Assembly (NCBI RefSeq): GCF_000971975.1 | Contig: NZ_KQ040780.1 | Coordinates: forward strand, 148,760-212,759 | Reading direction: 5' to 3' | DNA length: 64,000 nucleotides | DNA from: Paenibacillus algorifonticola | Lineage (GTDB): Bacteria; Bacillota; Bacilli; Paenibacillales; Paenibacillaceae | Shown here: positions 53,635 through 62,205 of the stretch, piece after piece | How positions within the stretch are numbered: the first letter of the stretch is position 1 | Layout of the letters: every line of letters starts with the position of its first letter | Made by a program: the position numbers and the translations under genes | Notes under the pieces: generated by a model | Seen by the model: only the letters and a program-made list of their open reading frames with translations | Told to the model about the DNA's origin: nothing | Databases searched by the model: none

Positions 53635-54609
53635 TTAAGGCAGCGCTTTGCCGCGCGAGCAGTTATACAGCCTGTACCATTCCTCGCGCGTCAGACGCAG
53701 CGTACCCACATCTTTGCAGGCGAGGATACGCTTTGGATTGATCGAGCCGATAACCGGCTGAATGTTAGCCGGATGTCTCATCAGCCATGCAAGTACGATC
53801 GCTTCCGGCGTCGTATCTTTACGCTCCGCGAATTCAGCAACGAGCGCGGCTGTTGCAACAACCGATTCAGGGCTGTCACCCAGCGGAGCGCCGGAATAGA
53901 TGCCTTGAGCGAGCGGGCCCCACGATTGCAGCTGGATATTTTCCATTCGGCAATACTCCAGCGTCCCTTCGGGGAACACATTATCGCGCGCTGCGATCTG
54001 GTTCACATGCAAACCTGTATCAATAAATCCATGCTTGAGCAAACTGAGCTCCAATTGATTCACAATAAACGGCTCGTCCGTATAAGCACGAAGCAGTTTG
54101 ATTTGCCCTTGGCTCATATTAGAAACGCCGAATGCGCGAACTTTGCCGGACGCCTTGAGCTTCGAAATGGCGCTTGCCACTTCTTCCGGCTCGACAAGCG
54201 CATCTGGACGATGCAGCAGCAAAATGTCGAGATAATCGGTTTGCAGCCGCTCCAAAATGCCATCAACACTGCTTAAAATATGGCTTTCCGAAAAATCAAA
54301 GCGCTGCGGATCATCATCGCCGCCTTGCAGGCGAATACCGCATTTGGATTGCAAAATAATTTGCTCACGCAGGCCCGGGCGGTCCTTCAGCACTTGGCCG
54401 AAAACTTGCTCTGCCTTACCGAACGTATAAATATCTGCATGATCGTACATATTGATGCCTATTTCCAGTGCTGCGTCGACTGCTTCATGGCCTTCCTTAA
54501 AATGCTCGGCCTCAATCGGATTACGGTTCCAGCCGCCGCCAAAGCGCATACAGCCCAGAACAAGCTGACTCGCTTCAATGCCGCGTTTATGCAAGGGGAT
54601 CGAACTCAT
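53635..54609 (-). CDS. Aldo/keto reductase
   Basis: A 324-residue NADPH-dependent aldo/keto reductase. The catalytic tetrad is partly visible: D in NMYDHADIYTFG (with Tyr) and K in LQSKCGIRL; the histidine lies in ILLLHRPDA. The C-terminal cofactor loop is QPVIGSINPKRI. The family fits the YdhF/YcsN-type group. Start ATG 54609 has GGAGG upstream; an ATG at 54627 is also in frame. It is a single gene with an unknown carbonyl substrate. Confidence 0.88.
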   Translation of the reverse strand: MSSIPLHKRGIEASQLVLGCMRFGGGWNRNPIEAEHFKEGHEAVDAALEIGINMYDHADIYTFGKAEQVFGQVLKDRPGLREQIILQSKCGIRLQGGDDDPQRFDFSESHILSSVDGILERLQTDYLDILLLHRPDALVEPEEVASAISKLKASGKVRAFGVSNMSQGQIKLLRAYTDEPFIVNQLELSLLKHGFIDTGLHVNQIAARDNVFPEGTLEYCRMENIQLQSWGPLAQGIYSGAPLGDSPESVVATAALVAEFAERKDTTPEAIVLAWLMRHPANIQPVIGSINPKRILACKDVGTLRLTREEWYRLYNCSRGKALP

Positions 54610-54736
54610 ACGTTTATCAACCTCCATGTAAGTGATTACATCACCTCTTATTATAATGCTAAATGGACAAGCGTACAGTGCTTATTGTTGAAAAAATGAC
54701 AAGCAAAAGCCCATTCTCCATGAATCGAAGCTCATT

Positions 54737-54786
54737 TGAAAAAACACGCCGTACTTCGGCCAGTAAGGACGATCATACGGCGTGTT
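54737..54786 (-). terminator. Terminator of the iron-binding lipoprotein gene
   Basis: Read on the minus strand, AACACGCCGTA pairs with TACGGCGTGTT (11 base pairs, 22-base loop) and is followed by six T. Confidence 0.88.
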
Positions 54787-54811
54787 CTAGAGCCAGAGGC
54801 TTATTAATCGA

Positions 54812-55831
54812 TTATTTCACCATAGCCTTCAACACATCGTCAATAATTTGCTCATTGGCGATTTTGCCTTTGTACAGCCAGCTGCTGGACGAATCCAGTT
54901 CAATCACATTTCCCGCTTTGACAGCCGGAAGGCCTTGCCAAATGGGACCATCAATGATGGAAGTATCACCAGCTTGCTTGTCGCTGTCTAGCAGGAAAAT
55001 ATAGTTGGCATCCAGCTCAGCCAGCTTCTCCAGCGAAACCGGGTTCCAGTTGCCGCGGCTTTCTACGGGCACTTCGGTTACGAGGTTCGGAGTTTTGAGA
55101 CCCAGATCCTGATAAAGAACAGCGCCGCTGGATACGACCTCATCTACCATATAGAAGTTTTTTTGCGTCAGCCAAAATACAGCTGCGGACTTCTCGCCAA
55201 CTGCCGCTTGAATTTTTGCTTTAGCATCGGCCGCTTTTTGATCGTATTCAGCAATCGCTTGCTCAGCGCCTGCTTGATCATTCAGCAAATCGCCGATCGT
55301 GAGCAGCGTTTTACGCCAGTCCTTATTAATCGCGCTTCCGAGCACGTAAGTTGGGGCGATTTTGGCGTATTGCTCATAAAGGCCTTTCTGTACGGCACTT
55401 TCCTCGCCAATAATAATCAAATCGGGAGAGAAGCTTGCTACAGCTTCTACTGGAAGATCGTATGCAATGGTAGGAACATCCTTCAGGCTGCCTTGCAAGT
55501 ATTGCTGAATGCTGTCGTTGCCAACGGTCCATTGCGCGACTGGAAGTTTGCCAAGCACCACGATTGGATCTTCCAAATAAGAAGCCAAAATGCGCTGAGG
55601 GTTGCCAGGAATGGTAACTTCATGGCCCATAGCATCCGTTACTACTTTATCCGCTGCAGGAGCCTCGGTGGCTTCAGCGCTTGCTTCCGGCGAGGCGGAT
55701 GGAGCGGCTGAACCTGCGGTATTGTTTGTCGTTTCTTTTCCGCCGCAAGCTGCAAGGAGCAGCGTAAGAGCAAGCAGAGCAATGAGGGTGAGCTGTGATT
55801 TGCCGTTCAGAAATCCAAAACGTGAGAGCAT
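54812..55831 (-). CDS. Iron-siderophore substrate-binding lipoprotein (FeuA-like)
   Basis: A 339-residue lipoprotein with lipobox LAAC (Cys29) and an Ala/Ser/Glu/Pro-rich linker. It is a class III (periplasmic-binding-like) protein: DAMGHEVTIPGNPQRILA, then FSPDLIIIGEES and a long connecting helix. This family binds ferric siderophores. A near-perfect Fur box lies in its promoter. The AraC gene upstream, in the same direction, resembles Btr, which activates feuABC in Bacillus subtilis. Permease and ATPase genes are not in the window, so partners must be elsewhere. Confidence 0.88.
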   Translation of the reverse strand: MLSRFGFLNGKSQLTLIALLALTLLLAACGGKETTNNTAGSAAPSASPEASAEATEAPAADKVVTDAMGHEVTIPGNPQRILASYLEDPIVVLGKLPVAQWTVGNDSIQQYLQGSLKDVPTIAYDLPVEAVASFSPDLIIIGEESAVQKGLYEQYAKIAPTYVLGSAINKDWRKTLLTIGDLLNDQAGAEQAIAEYDQKAADAKAKIQAAVGEKSAAVFWLTQKNFYMVDEVVSSGAVLYQDLGLKTPNLVTEVPVESRGNWNPVSLEKLAELDANYIFLLDSDKQAGDTSIIDGPIWQGLPAVKAGNVIELDSSSSWLYKGKIANEQIIDDVLKAMVK

Positions 55832-55895
55832 AATTTCCTCCTAAAAATCTCTATTTATCAAGCGCGGCCGAAGGCGATTCTTGACTCCAAGTAGA

Positions 55896-55924
55896 ATGAT
55901 AATCATTATCGAAGTAGATGTCAA
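55896..55924 (-). promoter_or_regulatory. Fur box in the promoter of the siderophore-binding protein
   Basis: On the minus strand TTGACA (55924-55919) and TATCAT (55901-55896) are separated by 17 bases. TGATAATCATTATCG (55897-55911) matches the 7-1-7 Fur box TGATAATNATTATCA in all but one base and covers the -10. Iron repletion should switch the gene off. Confidence 0.85.
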
Positions 55925-55944
55925 TGCTCCGTTTATTTGGTTAT

Positions 55945-56739
55945 TTAAGGCTGGGGCTTTGCGCGCTCTTTCATATAAAAGGTTGGCGTCCTTCCGGTGA
56001 AACGCTTGAACAGCCGCTGGAAATAAGAAACGTCGCGGTAGCCGACGAATTCAGCAACTTCACCAACCGTCAGCATGGAGTCGACGAGCAGATAGATCGC
56101 TTTTTTCATCCGCGTATCATGAACGAAGGTGCTAATCGTCTGCCCAGTAACACGGCGGAACAGGGTAGCAGCATAGTTGGGGCTTTTCTGAATGTAGCTG
56201 CCAAGCTCCTCCTTCGTAATTTTTTCACGGTAATGGTTGAAAATATAATGCTTCATGCGCTCTACCTGCTGGTTCGTATCGGCCATCGCAGGTCCCTTGT
56301 TCCATTCGCGGTTCCAGACCGCTAGCCATTCAGTTACGACAGACTGAGCGATTATTTTCGCATACTCAGCCTGTTCCAGCCATTCGGCATGCAAATGCTT
56401 CATTCGGGCCAGCAGCATGTCGTACATGCCAATGCGGGATTTCACCCATGTCTGGCGCTGAAGCAGCGGCAATACGGGAGCAGCAGACAACGTTAATGCA
56501 ACAACAAACTTCTCGTGAAAAACAGTAGGCACACATTTGCCATAATACGCTTGATTCGGGGGTATATAGAGCAGGTCGCCTTTCTCGGCGATAACTTTCT
56601 CGTTCTCAATCCAATAGACGACGGTCCCGTAGCTGACCAGAATCAACGTGGCTTCGTTCGTGTTTTTTGTGTTTTTTTCGTAAAACCAATCCATTCCCCG
56701 GTCCTGCCGAACCTCTGTTACTTGCAGCATTTGGGCCAT
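55945..56739 (-). CDS. AraC-family regulator (Btr/YbbB-like position)
   Basis: A 264-residue regulator. The N-terminal half is a cupin-like sensor (KVIAEKGDLLYIPPNQAYYG, about 48-67). The C-terminal DNA-binding domain has ITKEELGSYIQKSPNYAATL and VGEVAEFVGYRDVSYFQRLF. AAGGAGG lies just before ATG 56739. It lies directly upstream of the siderophore-binding protein gene, in the same direction, so it probably activates siderophore uptake when the ferric siderophore is present. Confidence 0.85.
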   Translation of the reverse strand: MAQMLQVTEVRQDRGMDWFYEKNTKNTNEATLILVSYGTVVYWIENEKVIAEKGDLLYIPPNQAYYGKCVPTVFHEKFVVALTLSAAPVLPLLQRQTWVKSRIGMYDMLLARMKHLHAEWLEQAEYAKIIAQSVVTEWLAVWNREWNKGPAMADTNQQVERMKHYIFNHYREKITKEELGSYIQKSPNYAATLFRRVTGQTISTFVHDTRMKKAIYLLVDSMLTVGEVAEFVGYRDVSYFQRLFKRFTGRTPTFYMKERAKPQP

Positions 56740-56852
56740 CAGCCTCCTTCTAAAAAAAGTACTATATTACATTTAGAATACTATATTTCGTAGTCGATTG
56801 AAACGGCTGGGTTTATAATAGGGGTATAAATGTTCAGGAGGAATGAGACTTC

Positions 56853-58274
56853 ATGCGTAAAACCAAAATTGTTTGTACGATGGGACCTGCTTGTGATTCG
56901 GTTGATACTTTAAGGGAAATGATTCGATCGGGGATGAATGTGGCGCGTCTTAATATGGCGCACGGGGAACTGGAGGATCATGCTGGACGGATTGAGCGGA
57001 TTCGCGAAGCGGCTGCTGCTGAAAATGCAATCGTGCCGATTTTGCTGGATATTAAAGGACCAGAAGTGCGGATTGGTAAGCTGGAGGAAGCTTCTTACCT
57101 ACTGGTGGCAGGCGAAACGCTGACGCTGACGACGGAAGAAGTACTCGGCAATGGCCGCCGTATTCATGTTAACTATAGCGAGCTTCCGCTTGTCGTGAAG
57201 CCTGGCAATACGATTTTGCTCGACGATGGCCTGATTGATCTTGAGGTGGCATCGGTTGAAGCGACGGAAGTGCACTGTACGATCGTAAACGGCGGTCTGA
57301 TCAAGCCGCGCAAAGGCGTTAACCTGCCGGGCATCCGCACGACGCTGCCGGGCGTAACGGAGCGCGACATTCGCCATATCCACTTCGGCATTCAGCAAAA
57401 TATTGATATTGTTGCGCCTTCCTTCGTAAGAAGAGCGGAAGATATTTTGGAAATTCGCGAGCTGCTGCAGGCGCACGGTGCCGGCCATGTTCAAATCATT
57501 TCGAAAATTGAAAATGAAGAGGGCGTCGTCAACCTGGATTCCATCATTGCAGCATCGGATGGCATTATGGTTGCCCGTGGCGACTTGGGCGTTGAAATTC
57601 CAGTTCAGGATGTGCCATCGATGCAGCGCGACATGATCAATAAATGTAACGTAGCGGGCAAGCCTGTTATCGTTGCGACTCATATGCTGGATTCCATGCA
57701 AGTAAACCCGCGTCCTTCACGCGCTGAAGTGAGCGACGTTGCAGGTGCGGTTATGCAAGGAACGGATGCGATCATGCTGTCCGGCGAGACGGCTGCAGGA
57801 AAATATCCGGTTCAATCGGTTGCTACAATGGCTGCCATTGCGCTTAAAGCAGAATCCCAGCTGGACTATTACGCAGGCTTCCAAGAGCGCCGTCAGCTTG
57901 CTTCAACGACGATTACAGAGGTCATTAGCCAAGCGGTTGTCAGCTCCTCCCTTGAGCTGAAGGCGAAAGCGATCCTTACTCGTACGGAAAGCGGCTTTAC
58001 GGCGCGTATGGTATCCAAATATCGCCCGCAATCGCCAGTTATCGCGATTACTTCCGACGAGAAAATTTTGCCGCTGTTGGCGCTGCTATGGGGCGTTATT
58101 CCAGTGAAGGGCACGAAGACCGGCACGACGGACGAGCTGCTGCATGCTGCTATGGCGGATGCGGAGCAAACGGGACTGCTTGCTGAGGGAGACTTTGTCG
58201 TCATTACGGCAGGAGCGCCAGTTGGTCTATCCGGTACGACGAATTTGATCAAAATCGAGCAATATGGCGCATAG
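56853..58274 (+). CDS. pyk: Pyruvate kinase
   Basis: A 473-residue glycolytic enzyme converting phosphoenolpyruvate and ADP to pyruvate and ATP. It opens KTKIVCTMGPACDSVDTLRE; the metal/substrate site is VQIISKIENEEG (catalytic Lys) and VARGDLGVEIP. TGTDAIMLSGETAAGKYPV is the usual signature. It lacks the extra C-terminal PEP-utiliser domain found in the main Bacillus pyruvate kinase, so it may be a second isoenzyme. AGGAGG lies 11 bases before ATG 56853. TATAAT occurs at 56814-56819. Confidence 0.94.
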   Translation: MRKTKIVCTMGPACDSVDTLREMIRSGMNVARLNMAHGELEDHAGRIERIREAAAAENAIVPILLDIKGPEVRIGKLEEASYLLVAGETLTLTTEEVLGNGRRIHVNYSELPLVVKPGNTILLDDGLIDLEVASVEATEVHCTIVNGGLIKPRKGVNLPGIRTTLPGVTERDIRHIHFGIQQNIDIVAPSFVRRAEDILEIRELLQAHGAGHVQIISKIENEEGVVNLDSIIAASDGIMVARGDLGVEIPVQDVPSMQRDMINKCNVAGKPVIVATHMLDSMQVNPRPSRAEVSDVAGAVMQGTDAIMLSGETAAGKYPVQSVATMAAIALKAESQLDYYAGFQERRQLASTTITEVISQAVVSSSLELKAKAILTRTESGFTARMVSKYRPQSPVIAITSDEKILPLLALLWGVIPVKGTKTGTTDELLHAAMADAEQTGLLAEGDFVVITAGAPVGLSGTTNLIKIEQYGA

Positions 58275-58357
58275 CCGCAAGCCTAAACGATAAGCTGAAC
58301 GTAAGCTAGAGCCCAAACAAGAAGGAGCGTGTAAACAAGCCTTGCGCATGGATGGAG

Positions 58358-59150
58358 TCATGCAATCGCCTCCTCCATTGGTCGCATTTGGGCTCTAAAC
58401 ATTTCGTCGTACTGACGCAAGTGTATTTCGGCCTGTTTTGGAATATAGGTCTTATATATGTTTTTGATGTAGGATTGAGCCTGCGCAAGTGCCGTGCTAT
58501 CGGCTAATGCGCCAGGCTTTTTCTTTAATGTTTCGAGATAGTGAAGCAGTTCCAGTCGCCACTCATGGCATCCAACTAGTGTTGCATATTTATCCACCCT
58601 GGCATGTACGACCCTTGCAGCGCCAAACATAGGCAGGCTCTGAAACAGGTAAGGCTGTTCTTCCTCCAGACATGCTGTCGCTGTCTTTCCTTCCCACCGA
58701 TTGTGGGGTTTGTTGTTCAGTCTTTCGCATACTTCTAGCAAAAATCGTTGTCCTCTTCTAACGTTTCGAACGTATCCCTAAAGGCGAATGCTTTACGCCT
58801 AGCGACTTCAACGGTCCTCTCAACATGCCCCTTTTCGTTTCCACTACGAGCATTGCAAAACCGAAACTCAAAGCCATAGTAAACAGATAATTGCAATAGC
58901 CCTTCGGTAGATTCTTTCTCATCACCGACAAATCGTTTGACTGCCACCTTCATGTTGTCATAGACAAGGGCTTGGTACGCACCGTCAATAGGCTTAAAGA
59001 ACCGTGCATACGCTTCTTGAAAGCATGCTGTCGTCTGTTTCGTGAATAAATAGGCCTACCGGTAATTTCCATAAGCCGAGGTAAAAGCAGCCATTGTCCT
59101 TGGACTGCCGAAGAGTATTCAAGAAGCATAGTCAGCAGACAACCCTGCAC
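58358..59150 (-). pseudogene. Decayed IS21-family transposase (istA remnant)
   Basis: Fragments of an IstA-type transposase appear in different frames on the minus strand. The N-most part reads QEAYARFFKPIDGAYQALVY-D (second catalytic Asp). Then comes MKVAVKRFVGDEKESTEGL to NARSGNEKGHVERTVEVARR (catalytic Glu). After a one-base frameshift near 58738 it continues LEVCERLNNKPHNRWEGKTA to HEWRLELLHYLETLKKKPGA. At least one more frameshift or stop lies near 59050. The N-terminal DNA-binding part and istB are missing, so the element is dead. It separates the pyruvate kinase gene from the lipopeptide cluster. Confidence 0.8.
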
Positions 59151-59795
59151 AGCCTAACCGCCCCGCGACCGTTTCCGATGGTCCCCTAAATCGCCTCTTG
59201 GAATGAAATGGATCAAATCGGCTGTTGGGCGAAAGGAAATAGATGGATTATATGGAAATAGTAAAAGATGAAAGCAGTTTTAATAAAGGATAGATTCCGC
59301 CCATTTTTTGACCTGCTTTTTTAAATACTTAAGCAACAGAAGGGCAAATTTTCGTTTTCAACGGGTCCCATTCCGCTTTCTGGCTGACGTACCAGGCATC
59401 CATGTGCTGGCAGATCATCATGTTGTAGAGTCGCATGTACCCCATCATTGTAGATCGGTGTCTACCGGATTCCGGCTTGTAGTCCATTTTTTCGCGATTT
59501 TGGAGCGACTTAGAAAAAGTCGAGTTTTTTGGTGTAATAACCAAAAAAATCTATAATAATTCCGAAATGGTAAAAACCAATGGATTCAAAAATTGAAATA
59601 GGAGGAAATGAACAAAGGTGGTTCAAGTAGAAACCTTGTACCATCTACCTTTTTTGATGAAAAGAGGGTATTTAAGGCAGTGAGGATTCGCGAATGCAAG
59701 AACGTTATGGGAAATCTCCCAAGATCTATAAAAATGAAGGGATACGCGCCATTCCGGTCGCTTAATGTTTAATTTAGTCTTTTTTACTCACTTTT
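59151..59795. other. AT-rich stretch with possible gene remnants
   Basis: No intact gene is supported. On the minus strand 59329-59544 a 71-codon frame (MDYKPESGRHRSTMMGYMRL, then YNMMICQHMDAWYVSQKAEW) looks protein-like and may be another transposase fragment, but I cannot name it. The rest is AT-rich with a weak GGTGGT/ACC hairpin near 59616-59650. Confidence 0.45.
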
Positions 59796-59837
59796 TACAA
59801 TTTTTAAATTGTATATTTTTGATATTTTTGTTATAGT
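59796..59837 (+). promoter_or_regulatory. Promoter and palindromic operator of the lipopeptide cluster
   Basis: TACAATTT-TT-AAATTGTA (59796-59813) is a perfect 8-base inverted repeat. Its right arm overlaps a -35, TTGTAT (59809-59814), which is 17 bases from TATAGT (59832-59837). A regulator bound here would compete with RNA polymerase. Confidence 0.6.
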
Positions 59838-59872
59838 AACCACATAAATACTATGATGTGGGTGATAGAGAG

Positions 59873-60658
59873 ATGACTGCTCGAGAGAGTTCCTGGTTCT
59901 TGAATACGCACGCCGGCTCTTTTGCAAAGCTCCGCTTATTTTGTTTTCCTTACGCCGGCGGCGGAGCCTCTGTATTTAGTAGCTGGAAGCGAGAATTGCC
60001 GGCTCACATTCATGTTTGTCCCGTTCAGCTTCCAGGCCGAGAGCGCAGAATGTTAGAGGATCCGATGGATTCCGTCGAGGCTATCGTTCATTCGCTTGTT
60101 TCGGAAATAACACCGTTTTTACATACGCCCTTCGCTTTTTTTGGCCACAGCATGGGGGCGCTAATAGCCTTTGAAACCGCTCGTCAATTACACTTCAAGC
60201 ATCATGTGACTCCACTCCACTTATTCGTATCAGGTAAAACTGCGCCTCACTTGCCTTATCCAAGAAAATCCCTACACAAATTGCCCGATGATCAGTTTAA
60301 GAAAGAGCTTCAGCTCATGCAAGGCACACCTGAAGAAGTTTTACAGAATGATGAATTGATGGAAATTGTAATGCCTCATTTGCGGGCTGACTTTACCGCT
60401 GTTGAAACCTATGTATACAGACCGGGAGAAGTGCTTCCTTGTCCGATTGCGGTTTTTGGCGGATTGCAGGACCATGACGTAAGCATTGAATCGCTTTACG
60501 CTTGGCAAGAGCATACAAATGGTTCATTCCAAGTGCAGATGTTGGAGGGCAATCATTTTTTTCTCCACAATCAGGAACAAGAGGTCATCGGAAGTGTGCT
60601 GCGTGAATTATCACCTCAGATGAGGGGGGTTGCCGCCAGCGGTCCGGTTGCACGTTAA
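59873..60658 (+). CDS. Type II thioesterase of the NRPS cluster (SrfAD-like)
   Basis: A 261-residue alpha/beta hydrolase. The nucleophile is S93 in FFGHSMGAL, with an acidic residue in GGLQDHDVS and catalytic H228 in LEGNHFFL. It begins KLRLFCFPYAGGGASVF, as in SrfAD and other external thioesterases. These enzymes remove wrong or stalled acyl groups from carrier domains and keep the NRPS running. ATG 59873 has GGGTG eight bases upstream; a GTG at 59858 is in frame. It is the first gene of the cluster, with a promoter directly before it. Confidence 0.92.
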   Translation: MTARESSWFLNTHAGSFAKLRLFCFPYAGGGASVFSSWKRELPAHIHVCPVQLPGRERRMLEDPMDSVEAIVHSLVSEITPFLHTPFAFFGHSMGALIAFETARQLHFKHHVTPLHLFVSGKTAPHLPYPRKSLHKLPDDQFKKELQLMQGTPEEVLQNDELMEIVMPHLRADFTAVETYVYRPGEVLPCPIAVFGGLQDHDVSIESLYAWQEHTNGSFQVQMLEGNHFFLHNQEQEVIGSVLRELSPQMRGVAASGPVAR

Positions 60659-60766
60659 CCAACTGCCGCATAAAAATGATGAAATCACGCTCATAGCTGT
60701 CCATCGCCGCCAATCAACGAAGTCTATTTGTTATGCACATTTTCATAATTATGGAGGGGTTTTTTT

Positions 60767-62053
60767 ATGACAAACACATTCGAAATGCTGGAATCCAATG
60801 TAAGATCTTATTGCCGTTCTTTTCCCGATGTCTTTGTGCGTGCGAAAGGCTCGGTATTGTACGCCGAGTCCGGCAAAGCGTTTATCGATTTCTTCGCCGG
60901 AGCCGGAGCGCTAAATTACGGACACAATAATGATTTTATCAAGCAACAGCTCATCCAATATCTGCAATCGGACGGCCTTAGTCACGGACTGGATATGTAC
61001 ACTTCCGCGAAGGAGACCTTTCTGCAGACGTTCTCAGACAAGATTCTGAAGCCACGCGGTCTCGACTATAAGCTTCAGTTTTGCGGTCCTACCGGAACCA
61101 ATGCGGTAGAGGCGGCGCTGAAATTGGCAAGAAAAGTGAAGGGAAGGACGGGCGTGTTTGCTTTCATCGGATCGTTTCATGGGATGTCGCTTGGAAGCTT
61201 GTCCGCCACAAGCAGTCTATACCACCGCGAAGCGGGAGGATTGCCGCTGCATGATGTTACGTTTATGCCATTCCCAACGGGTTTTATCGACAATTTGGAT
61301 ACGATCGGCTACATGGAAGCGATTTTAACGGACGATCATTCGGGCATAGCCAAGCCGGCAGCTGTCATCCTTGAAACCATGCAAGCCGAGGGCGGTTTAA
61401 ATGCGGCGCCTACCCAGTGGCTGCAGGAGCTTCGGGATCTTTGCGACCGTCACGATATTTTGCTGATCGTCGACGATATCCAGGTGGGCTGCGGACGAAC
61501 AGGTTCATTTTTCTCCTTTGAACGGGCGGGGATTGTTCCCGATCTGGTCGTGCTCTCCAAATCAATCAGCGGTTACGGTCTGCCGATGTCGTTGCTGCTG
61601 CTAAAGCCCGAACTGGATGTTTGGCAGCCGGCTGAACACAACGGCACCTTCCGGGGAAATCAGCTTGCGTTCGTTGGCGCGACGGCGGCTCTTGAACTCC
61701 GGGAATCGGCGCAGTTGGATGCAGAGACGGAACGTAAAGCGCAGTTTGTTGAACAATACTTGAAGGAGCATATTCTGCCGATCAACCCACTCATCTCGAT
61801 GCGCGGTATGGGATTGATTTGGGGCATTGACGTATCGGCTTGCCAGGATGAACATCTCTCCAAAGCCATCGTGTCTCGATGCTATGAGCAAGGACTGATT
61901 GTCGAACGAGCCGGACGTCAAGATATGGTTGTCAAGCTGATGCCTGCGCTTACGATTTCGATGGACGAGCTAGCTGCCGGATGCGAAATATTTAAGCGGG
62001 TCGTATCGGAATGCTGCACCTTGATCGATTCACTTCAGCCTCAGCTGACATAA
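60767..62053 (+). CDS. Diaminobutyrate--2-oxoglutarate aminotransferase (EctB-like)
   Basis: A 428-residue class III PLP aminotransferase. PLP contacts are GPTGTNAVEAALKLAR, ILLIVDDIQVGCGRTG and the Schiff-base lysine in VVLSKSISGYG. The N-terminal FEMLESNVRSYCRSFPDVFV is typical of EctB/DABA aminotransferases, which make L-2,4-diaminobutyrate from aspartate semialdehyde. No ectoine genes are next to it; instead it lies between a thioesterase and an NRPS, so it most likely supplies diaminobutyrate as an NRPS building block. GGAGGGG precedes ATG 60767. Confidence 0.88.
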   Translation: MTNTFEMLESNVRSYCRSFPDVFVRAKGSVLYAESGKAFIDFFAGAGALNYGHNNDFIKQQLIQYLQSDGLSHGLDMYTSAKETFLQTFSDKILKPRGLDYKLQFCGPTGTNAVEAALKLARKVKGRTGVFAFIGSFHGMSLGSLSATSSLYHREAGGLPLHDVTFMPFPTGFIDNLDTIGYMEAILTDDHSGIAKPAAVILETMQAEGGLNAAPTQWLQELRDLCDRHDILLIVDDIQVGCGRTGSFFSFERAGIVPDLVVLSKSISGYGLPMSLLLLKPELDVWQPAEHNGTFRGNQLAFVGATAALELRESAQLDAETERKAQFVEQYLKEHILPINPLISMRGMGLIWGIDVSACQDEHLSKAIVSRCYEQGLIVERAGRQDMVVKLMPALTISMDELAAGCEIFKRVVSECCTLIDSLQPQLT

Positions 62054-62205
62054 ACACCGCCTGAAAGAACGGACGACGTTGGCGCCTGCCAAGCGATCTG
62101 GCTGGTAGCGATCATTCTGGCGGTTACGTAGCACAACGTCGGAGCGTCTGGCTAGGCCGCGCGTACCTCGGAGGTTCAATCAAGAATTTGTCAAGGGGAG
62201 AGACG

